Part shown: piece by piece, positions 55,478 through 64,000 of the stretch | How positions within the stretch are numbered: the stretch's first letter is position 1 | Layout of the letters: every line of letters starts with the position of its first letter | From: Polysphondylium violaceum | Taxonomy: Eukaryota > Evosea > Eumycetozoa > Dictyosteliales > Dictyosteliaceae | NCBI GenBank assembly: GCA_000277445.1 | Contig: AJWJ01000058.1 | Coordinates: forward strand, 1-64,000 | Direction of reading: 5' to 3' | DNA: 64,000 bases | Notes under the pieces: generated by a model | Told to the model about the DNA's origin: nothing | What the model saw: the letters and a program-made list of their open reading frames with translations, nothing else | Database searches by the model: none | Translations under genes and position numbers: made by a program

Positions 55478-57857
55478 TTAATTAGCAAATTGTTGATCGT
55501 ACCAATATTGTTGAATTTGTTGTTCAATTTGTTGTTCAACAGCTCTTTGTTGTTCTTGTTGAATTCTCAATTGTTCTTGCTCAAGCTCAGTTTGTCTTTG
55601 TTCAAGTTCATATTGTTCTTGTTCATATTGTAATTGTTGTTGTTGGGCAGCATAGTCAAGTTCAAATTGTTTTTGTGCATTGTTGCCACCAAAGAAACCG
55701 ATACTGTTGCCAAAGAAATCACCTTCAGAAGAGTCAATCTCGTCCGAAACCAATTTGGATGATCTGCCACCATGGGATGGAGATGGAGATGGAGATGGTG
55801 CATTGTTACCAAAGAAGCCAAAGATGCTAGAGATAAAGGCTGGTTGATTAGCAGAGACTTTGGAGATTTGATCAATGGCATCTCTCAATTCTTCTGGAGT
55901 CACGTTCAAGTTTTCTTTTCTGATAAATTCCAAGAGATCGAGGAAAAAGCTTTGTTCTTGATCTTGTTTTTCAGAGTACTTGGCTTGGTTAGCAGCGGCA
56001 TCTTGATTGAAGACTTGACCGTGATGTTGGAGTTGTTCTTCTTGATCCTCTTTGGCGTTGTGATGTTTGGCCATGTGATGAGCATAGTTGGCATCTTGTT
56101 TCAATTCTTCTTGATCGACTTGTTGGCCGTGGTGTCTGAGTCTTTCATCAGCATCTTCATTTTCAAAATGATGCTTGGTATTATGTTGTTGTTGTTGTTG
56201 TTCGGCGGCATTAGATTCTTGGAAAATTGAAAAGATATTGGCATTGGTGATTTGGTCAATGGCGGCAAAGGCAGTGTCTTCTTTGAGACCAAAGGATTGG
56301 AGAATGACTTTGAGGACGATTCTTACTATGTTTGACAATTGTTGTCCTTGACTATCATCAATTTCACTGACGTATTCTTGAACTTTGCTAGAGATATTAA
56401 TGGCACTTTCTTCTTCTTTGAGACCAAAGAATTGTAAAACGATTTTAATGACAATTCTGATGAGACCACTGAGTTGGAATTCGTCCATATTTTCAATTTC
56501 TTCATTCATTTCGAGTAATTTACTTTGATGAGCAATCAAGTGGATGGCATCGGCTTCAGCACTGAGACCAAGATAGTGTAAAATGTATTTAGAGGTTAAT
56601 CTAACAAGATTGGTGAGTTGTTCTTCATCAAGGTTATTATTGATTTCTTGTTGGATAAATTGTTCCTTTTCAGACAAGAGATCATAGGCCAAACGAGCAT
56701 AGTTGTAGATTTGATTAATGAAATTTTGGCTATTTTGTAAAAATTGAGCACCATTTCTAAAAGAAGCTTGTCCCAATTCATAGATGCTTTCGCCGGCGTT
56801 GGAGATACCTTCTCTGGCATTGTTGAAACTTTGTCTGGCACTATTGAGACCCTCTTTGGCATTCAAGTTGGTAAACCCGAAGATACTGGAAACAAAAGCG
56901 TCTTGTTGTTGAGCGATTTTGTTAATTTTATTTTCAGCGGCATTTTGACGACCTGGGTAAAGTTCATTATTGTTGTGTTGGTTCAAGAAATCTTGTTCTT
57001 CTTGAGTCAATTCTTCCTCTTCATCTCTAAATTGTTGATCTTTTCTAGCGGCAAAATTGATTTGAGAGAAACGATGAGCCAATTGAGTGATCTCTTCGTT
57101 GGAGAGTTTGAGATATTGGTTCTCTTCGGACTTGAGACCGACAGTGGAGAGGACAACACGTAATGCAAGCTTGACCATAGAACTAAAGAATTGAACTTGT
57201 TCTTGTCTAGAGGCTTCCTTGAGATTAAAGTAATCGGCAAAATGTTGAATGTTGAAAATGCTATAGAGCTCATTGGCAAACTCTGTGATTTGATTACTTT
57301 GACCTTGGACAAATTTGTTTGGGAGAAAAGCAGGAGATTGTTCAACGGCTTTATTAGAGTAGGTATTTTGTTCTTTAAGACCAATAGCACCCAAAACCAT
57401 TCTCAAAATAAGTCTAACAAAGCCACTGAGGAGATATTGTTCACTTTGAACTTCTTCTTCTCTAATGTTAAAGTAATCTGGAGTAAGGCTTCTAAGTCCA
57501 GTAGCAATCTTTTCAATTTGAGTTGGTGTTAAACTATTCAAGAGATCATAGACTGAAAAATTGAATGATTCTTCAAGTTTACTAATTGGAGAGTTTCTAA
57601 GCTCCTCAATTCTTGGATGTCTTCTAGTTTGTGGTGAATTTGCCAATTCATCTTGCACCAATTTTGAAATATCTTGCATAATATTTTGTTGATTTTCTTC
57701 ATTTCTATTATATTCTTGGACCTATCGTTGTAATAATTAATTTTATTTTTAGCAAAATGATATTTATGATTATATTTTTTAGTAAACTTACGTTGGCAGC
57801 GACCATTGAGAATAAAATAGTAAATAATAATAAAACACCAATATTTTTGGAATTCAT
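55478..57857 (-). CDS. secreted protein with five amphipathic GLKEE repeats
   Basis: Exons 57857-57792 and 57721-55478 join in frame to 769 aa. Residues 1-21 form a signal peptide (LLLFTILFSMVAA). Five copies of a unit of about 24 residues occur near 117, 197, 389, 437 and 483: LSGFVRLILRMVLGAIGLKE, FSSMVKLALRVVLSTVGLKS, LTNLVRLTSKYILHYLGLSA, LSGLIRIVIKIVLQFFGLKE and LSNIVRIVLKVILQSFGLKE. A second motif recurs, FVSSIFGF and FISSIFGF. Each repeat is an amphipathic or membrane-seeking helix with basic residues on one face. The C-terminus is Gln/Glu-rich. I do not recognise the family; an extracellular, matrix or membrane-active role is inference only. Confidence 0.85.
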
Positions 57858-59086
57858 TTTTTTATTATATATATAATATTATTGAGATGATTTATATATA
57901 TTCCTCCAATCTTTTATTATAGATTAATTAAATGAAGGAAGGAAAAAAAAATTATATACTAATGAATGAAAATAGATATCTCTCTCTTTTATATCAATGA
58001 TTTTACTCCTAATCATATTAACAATTTTAATTAATTTAAAATTATTATTATTACTGTAATGCCTCAATGTGGGATATGGTGGGAAATATATTTATATCAC
58101 ACTTGCATGCATGTATGTATATACATCGTTCGTATATTACTATGAGTATTTATATGCTTTTTGATTGTTTTAACAACAACTACTATCAATCCCAACACCC
58201 CATTAAACACACCACACTACAACCCATTATCTTATTTATTTTTTCTACATCCAATTTAGAATGAAATAGAAGAGTATAATGAAATGATCATATGAAATTT
58301 TTGAAGGTGCAAATACAATGATATATCTGTATTTATGTATATTCTTTTTTTTTTTTTTTTCAACATTAGTGTGTATTATTGTGGGGAACTAATGAATGAA
58401 AAGATGAGTACAACAACAACTTTAATCCATAAAAATATGTTTGTGCCCATTGATAGCGAAAAAGCATCAATAACAATGAATTATTTTTCATATTCATGTG
58501 ATGTTTACACTTGCAAATAGAATATACCCTATCCAATAACACACGCTATTAGGCGTAATGAATGGGTGTGTGGGAAATGTAGATTCAAAATAGATATATT
58601 GGGGAGGTGTATAAATCTACCCCACACCATCACATATGAAAAAAAAGAAAATCACACCCAAAAAAGATAATCACACAACGAAAAAATCACACACCCATTG
58701 TCATACATGTATATCATGTGTGAGAGTGTGTGAATGATTGAATGAATTGAATATATTCTACACCCATCAATTATACAAAGATATTGGAAAAACACTCTTA
58801 TTACTACTGTGCATAAATCATAGAGATAGAGATAGTATGTGAGTATGAATTAAACATGTGATAAATGATAAATAACAATATGTCAATAGAAATAGAAAAT
58901 AAACCTAGGTGGTTGAGAAATGATATTTATGCTTAACTGCTCAACATATGTTTTTTGATACTATATGTGAACTTCACATGTGAGGTATATTGAAGGGTTG
59001 TCGCAAAACAAAAAAAAAAAAAAAATAAAGCGGCCCCGCTGAAATTTCTTGATCATATTTTTTTTAATTAATTTAAAAACAGAGAG
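57858..59086. other. long divergent intergenic region, no gene seen
   Basis: Upstream of the repeat protein (minus) and the sulfurtransferase (plus). It holds CACACCC tracts at 58620-58700, a T run at 58346-58360 and an A run at 59010-59027. Short open frames lack protein-like composition. Confidence 0.6.
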
Positions 59087-60097
59087 ATGATTAAATCAAT
59101 CTTACCTTTATTTAAATCATCATCACCATCCTGTTCCTCTAAACTATTTAATAATTCAAGATCAATATATTTATTCAATAACAGTAATAATTATAATAGA
59201 AATTTTACTAGCACCTCAAATAAAATGACAGACGCAAGAAAGCAATTATTTGTCTCACCTCAGTGGTTGAATGACAACCAGAACAAAGTAAAGATACTGG
59301 ACGCCAGTTGGTTTATGGCACATGAAAAGAGAGATCCCAGAAAAGAGTATGTCGATAAACATATTGCCAACAGCAAGTTGTTTGACATTGATGAGATTTG
59401 CGACAAGACCGTCAAGCTCCCACACAACTTGCCCACAGCCCAATTTTTTGAAAAGGAAATGCAGCGTTTGGGCGTCAGCAACGACGACCATGTCGTCATC
59501 TACGACAGTCGTGGCCAATATATTGCCTCAGCACGTGTGTGGTGGACATTCCTTGTGTTTGGCCACCCCGCCACCAAGGTCTCGCTCTTGGAGGGCGGCC
59601 TCCCCGCCTGGGAAAAGAGCGGATACAAGGTGGTCGCCGGCGACATTGTCAACAACACCGACAGCGCCATCCAATACAAAGCTACCGTAAACAAGGATTT
59701 GGTATGGGACAAAGAGACCATGTTGGCCAATCTCGACACCAAAGAGTACCAAGTGCTCGATGCTCGTGCTGGCGACCGTTTCTGGGGTCGTGTTGACGAG
59801 CCCCGTCCAGGACTCCGTAGAGGCCATATTCCAGGCTCGCTCAACATCCCTTGGGTCGAAGTCATCACTCCCGAAGGCGGCTATTATGCCAAAGACAAAC
59901 TCACACAAATCTTTAAAGACAAGGGTGTTGAGCTCGACAAAAAGATTGCCACCACCTGTGGCTCTGGCACAACCGCTGCCGTCCTCTCTCTTGGCGTCTA
60001 TGAACTCGGCCATCCCATCCCACCCGTCTATGACGGTTCTTTTTCTGAATGGGGTCTTCCCGAACACAAACTCCCATTGTCTTGTTCCAACGATTAA
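59087..60097 (+). CDS. mercaptopyruvate/thiosulfate sulfurtransferase, mitochondrial type
   Basis: Single exon, 336 aa. The first 46 residues are Ser/Asn/Arg-rich without acids, a plausible mitochondrial presequence; a second Met starts MTDARKQLF at the mature region. Two rhodanese domains follow: DASWFMAHEKRDPRKEY...VVIYDSRGQ in the first and VLDARAGDRFWG...GHIPGSLNIPW in the second. The active-site loop is CGSGTT, closer to mercaptopyruvate sulfurtransferase (CGxGVT) than to rhodanese (CRxGVT). The DNA is GC-richer than its neighbours after the presequence. Confidence 0.92.
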   Translation: MIKSILPLFKSSSPSCSSKLFNNSRSIYLFNNSNNYNRNFTSTSNKMTDARKQLFVSPQWLNDNQNKVKILDASWFMAHEKRDPRKEYVDKHIANSKLFDIDEICDKTVKLPHNLPTAQFFEKEMQRLGVSNDDHVVIYDSRGQYIASARVWWTFLVFGHPATKVSLLEGGLPAWEKSGYKVVAGDIVNNTDSAIQYKATVNKDLVWDKETMLANLDTKEYQVLDARAGDRFWGRVDEPRPGLRRGHIPGSLNIPWVEVITPEGGYYAKDKLTQIFKDKGVELDKKIATTCGSGTTAAVLSLGVYELGHPIPPVYDGSFSEWGLPEHKLPLSCSND

Positions 60098-60189
60098 TAG
60101 TCAATTGATTGAATAATAAAGAATAGTATTTGTATTGTATATGTAGGAGATGTTGTGTTGTTCTTTATTGAATATAAATATTATATAGA

Positions 60190-61479
60190 TTAAAACTTTG
60201 AGAGCGGATGTTTGTATATGATGGCTGGACTGATTTCTTTGACAGAGTTGAGGCCAGTAAAGGCCATGGCAAGGAGGAGTTCGTCGTTGAGTAACTTGAT
60301 CACTCGCGACACACCAGCCTGCCCACCAACAGAGAGACCCCACAAGATTGGACGACCAATCATAACGGTATTGGCACCAAGTGCCAATGCTTTTAATACA
60401 TCAGAACCTCTTCTCACGCCACCATCGAGAATGACTGGCACACGTCCTCTCACTGCTTTACTAATGGGATACAAAACATCGATTGTGGAAGGACAGGTAT
60501 CCAGCTGACGAGCACCATGATTACTCACAATGATTCCATCGGCACCGTGTTTAATTGATAACTCGGCGTCCTCTGGACACATGATACCTTTGACCAAGAC
60601 TGGCAATTTTGTGATTGATTTCAGCCATTGTACATCTTTCCAAGTCAATGCAGGATCAATCATGGTTGCCATATAATTATTCAATCCTCCATCTAATTTA
60701 GATAAAGGTAAATGTGAAAATATCTTTAATTGTAGATTCAAAGGTAAATGGAATCTAGTTGACCAAGTTGACAATATTAATATCTCTTTCTATATCTATA
60801 TATCTCATCAACAACAACACTTACTTATTCTTATAATCAGCATCTCTTTTGCCCAAGTATGGGGTGTCTACGGTCAAAACAATAGCAGTGTAACCCAATC
60901 TCTCTGCTCGTTTGACTAAATCCTCGGATATTTTTCTATCTTTAAATACATATAACTGGAACCACCCTGGATTGCCTTTGCTTTGTTCAGAGAGCTCCTC
61001 GACAGAAGAAGTTGACAAACTACTCAATGTCATAATAGTACCCATTTCATGTGCTGCTGCCAATGTATCCAATTCCCCCAAATGTGATGCCATCTTTTGC
61101 ATGGCTGCTGGTGCAATCTGTGTGATTGATGTGTTACAATTGTTAATATTACCTCTTCCTACATCACACATTACACACATACCATGATAGGGGTCTTAAT
61201 ATCGACACCAAATATTGAAGTTTTAATATTAACGTTTGAAACATCGACCAAGCATCTTGGAATCAATTTGATTCTCTTGAAGCTGTTTTCATTGTCTGCC
61301 AAAGTGATTTGATCGTTGGCACCCGAGGCATAGTAATCATAGGCCATTTTGGGTAGTTTCTTTTGTGCCTCTATTTTAAATTCATTGATATTGACAAACT
61401 GTGACATGGCATCGACTTTGTTGTTTCTAAATTGATCAGATGACTTTATATCGTCATAGGTGATAGTGTTATTGCTCAT
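60190..61479 (-). CDS. (S)-2-hydroxyacid oxidase (glycolate oxidase family)
   Basis: Exons 61479-61183, 61117-60825 and 60754-60190 join in frame to 384 aa, the family's usual length. FMN-barrel motifs run in order: [49 protein letters not shown], the catalytic SNHGARQLD, and [20 protein letters not shown]...GRP. The enzyme oxidises short 2-hydroxyacids with O2, making H2O2. The C-terminus SKF resembles a peroxisomal PTS1 (SKL) but with Phe last. The segment [15 protein letters not shown] is formed exactly across the second intron. Confidence 0.93.
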
Positions 61480-62104
61480 TTTTGTATATATCTATCTGTC
61501 TGTATTTCTTATATATTTATCTCTATGTTATTGAATAATAAAATAAATAACTATATTCTAAGATATATAAACTCCTGTTGTTGATTCTAGTATTTATTTA
61601 AATTGATCTAACTCTCTTTTCTGCAAAACCACTGTTCAATTAAATTGGGATTGGGAAATCTGAAAACATAAAAAAATAAAAAAAAATTAGCAATTTTCCC
61701 ACCAACACAGTTATCTATGTTTATCTTTCAGAAATCAGATTTTCAACAAAATTTCACTTTCTAGGGTGGGGGTGATATACAGATATACAGATAAACAGAT
61801 ACATATGTATATCTATCAATGCCTTTTATAGAAAGCCAGACATGTTTTAAAATAACTTGTGTATTTTATTTTAATGTAAATTGAATCTAATATTTTATTT
61901 ATTATTAGACGAATGAAACGATAAGTAGTAGCAGTGGGGGTGGGGCGAATAAATTAATTAATTAGGAAAGGGTATGATGAGTTGTGCATATGAAGAGATT
62001 TATGTGGTGTGTGGATTATATACATATTAAGATGATGATGAAAGGATTCTCTGTTGGGTTTGGGTAATAAATAGATATTAAATAATAGGAATGGGAAAAG
62101 TTAA
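61480..62104. other. intergenic, no gene seen
   Basis: Upstream of the hydroxyacid oxidase gene and downstream of the last gene. It is AT-rich with a short GATA-like repeat near 61775-61810. Confidence 0.55.
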
Positions 62105-64000
62105 TTATAGTTGATGGATCGTTGTTTGGCCTTCTTCTTTTTTGGCAATGATGACGACGACGCCATCGCGTTTGCCGACAGTTGATGAGGCGATGGGGGA
62201 GCTGAGTTTGATGACTTTGTAAAAACTGCCTTCTTGGATCTCGTTGAGGGTCGATGTGAAATTGGTGGTGGTGTTACTGGGTACAATGATTTCGGTGCCG
62301 TTAGGGATCTGGATGGTCTCGGGCAGCGATATAACGCCTTCGAGGACAATGTCCATTTGGTTGACGGTGATCTTGAGTGCGTTGGGTTTGTAAAAGGGGA
62401 TAAAGGCATAGATGATAAAGTTTTCGTTGGTCTCTGACACGTTGACGGGGATGTTGGTCGTGCCGCTGCTGTTGGTGTTGGAGAGCATGAGGCCGGAGGT
62501 CGAGGTGGGGGCGGTGGTGGGGGCGTTTAACGATGAAAAATAACTAAAATTGCTGGCGGTGCTGCTGCCAGAGGTGCCGCCCACGCTCAGCGGCGAGGGC
62601 AGTTGACTAATATTACAATTGCTGCCGTTGGGACTAGTGTTGCTGGTGTTGCTGGTGTTGGTGCTGTTGTTGGTGTTGAACGAGGCGCTGAATGCGAGGA
62701 GACCGTTGTACTTGTCCAGCACAGTCTCGCCGAGCGTGGGGGAGGTGATGAGTGACGACGTGCTGCTTGTAGCGCCAAAGGCGCTGGTGGTGTTGATGAT
62801 GCCCAGGCCATTGCTGCTGTTGTTCATGCTGTTGCTGCCGCTACTGCTGTTGCTGCTGCTATAGTGGTTTCTGTAGTTTTGGTCAATGATGGCCGGCAGA
62901 CGCTTGCCCGTGTGATTGGACTTTTGGTCACGGAGCTCGGTCTCCCACTTGGACAAGTCTTCGCTCGTGTAGCTCCACTCGGGGTGTGAGCCCATATAGT
63001 CGCTATAGACCGTGCCCAGCTCGGCAATGCCGACAAACTCGATAAAGGGGAGCAACGAGGCGTACTTTATGCACGTCAAAAAGGCGTCATGGTTGTTGAC
63101 CTCTTGTCCGTTGGACACGTCATGAGTCTTCTTTCTCTTTCTCTTTTTGACGTCTGTTCTCGAGGCCGACAATCGTTCGTTCTCTGCCGATGTGATGTAC
63201 TCTAATATTGAGCTCTGCACAGAGGTAGTGGTATAGTATTAGTATCGCGTCTATCAAAGAGAGCAGGCTATGCTACTAGATATACGTACATCGTCTAAAT
63301 GCTGGAAAATAAAGGTGTACACGGCCCCGCACAGATTGGCCATGTCGTTGGGCTGTTTGTAACGCTTGTCGACAGAGATCTTGTTGGTGTAGAGGGCGAG
63401 GACCGTGGCCCTCTTGAGTGTGGCGACCTTTTTGTTGGGTACGACTCTAAAGTAAAAGTTGAGGAAATCCAAAGCCTCTTTCTTTTTGTCCTCTTGCCCA
63501 CGCTCTGTGATGGGTCTGAGATTCTTTTGTTGTTGGATGATCTGTTGCGTCGATATCGCACTGACAGGCGATGCGACATACATTGGTGTCAATGTGGTGG
63601 GTGGAGGTGGCGGTGCTGGAGGTGCTGGGATATGTTGCTGGGGTGGTGAATGAAGCTGTTGTTGGGGTGGTGACTGCATGGTATTGTTATTATTACCGTT
63701 ATTCATAGTATAGTCCATACTGAGCATTGCATTGTGATCTTGATATTCATTCTTAATGTACACCGTATGATGATGATACTGTTGGTGTTGCTGTTGTTGT
63801 TGTTCTTCTTGTTGCTTGGCAGATTCATCGACAGCTTCCGAGTCATGTTGATGTACCTCTTGTTGCTGCTGTTCCTCCACGATATGATCATTGTTTTGCT
63901 CCATATGGTATTCCTCTTGTTTATCAGAAGTGTGTTGGTGTTGTTGTTCCTGCTCATCTGTTTGCTGCTGTTGGTCATCTGCTTGTTCATGTTGCTGTTG
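62105..64000 (-). CDS. Gln-rich protein, 5' end outside the window
   Basis: Visible exons are 64000 (open)-63290 and 63214-62105, joining in frame with about 606 residues in the window. The N-terminal part is Gln/His/Pro-rich. A compact helical region follows (DFLNFYFRVVPNKKVATLKR ... ANLCGAVYTFIFQHLDD, then SSILEYITSAENERL). A nuclear-localisation-like KKRKRKK and a second globular region (FLTCIKYASLLPFIEFVGIA) come next, then Ser/Thr/Asn-rich sequence. The beta-rich C-terminus (FIPFYKPNALKITVNQMDIV ... KVIKLSSPI) is vaguely like an alpha-crystallin fold. I do not recognise the family. A nuclear protein is plausible. This DNA is unusually GC-rich. Confidence 0.75.

Noticed and set aside
58067-58520. 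Small plus-strand open frames between the repeat protein and the sulfurtransferase
   Set aside because: Composition is that of T-rich intergenic DNA, and there are no motifs, splice context or homology pattern.

Overview
The window looks like nuclear DNA of a dictyostelid social amoeba. Intergenic DNA is extremely AT-rich with long A/T runs. Introns are short (mostly 50-150 bases), start GTATGT or GTAAGT and end AG. Coding sequence carries Asn, Gln, Thr and Ser homopolymers. Several families are dictyostelid signatures: FNIP-repeat proteins, expanded RING/TRAF-zinc-finger proteins, and CBM49 cellulose-binding secreted proteins. Several exons are clearly less AT-rich than in D. discoideum, so a Cavenderia- or Polysphondylium-like species is more likely, but I cannot fix the species from sequence alone. 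There are about 30 protein genes and no tRNA or rRNA that I can see.

Layout. 0.4-4 kb: an ependymin-like secreted protein, a CBM49 secreted protein and a SET/MYND protein. 4.3-7.1 kb: a 2OG-Fe(II)-oxygenase-like gene with two apparent frameshifts. 7.5-11.2 kb: a double-length FNIP-repeat protein. 11.8-20.6 kb: four RING/TRAF genes and a C2H2 zinc-finger/MATH-like gene, all on the minus strand, interrupted by a small plus-strand saposin-like secreted protein. 22.3-29.2 kb: an F-box/WD40 protein, a P-loop protein and a SART3-like U6 snRNP recycling factor. 29.9-32.5 kb: a 4EHP-type cap-binding protein, a decayed Tc1/mariner transposase and a 404-bp fold-back MITE. 32.6-42.6 kb: a protein kinase, a Frizzled-CRD-like membrane protein, a BCS1-type AAA ATPase divergent from a THUMPD1/Tan1 gene, and a DENN protein. 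43.6-48.5 kb: four tandem SAM methyltransferases. 49.1-57.9 kb: a VASt-domain membrane protein, cofilin, a cytosolic-type alpha-mannosidase and a secreted protein built from five amphipathic repeats. 59-64 kb: a mitochondrial-type mercaptopyruvate sulfurtransferase, a peroxisomal-type 2-hydroxyacid oxidase and a Gln-rich protein running off the window edge.

How they relate. Most genes are independent housekeeping loci: RNA processing, tRNA modification, respiratory-complex assembly, actin, membrane traffic and glycan turnover. The genes that group are the two local expansions (TRAF and methyltransferase arrays) and the degradation-related set (F-box/WD40, RING/TRAF, FNIP). Exon joins below were read by eye. 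For most multi-exon genes the spliced length was checked to be a multiple of three; the unresolved joins are named in their entries.
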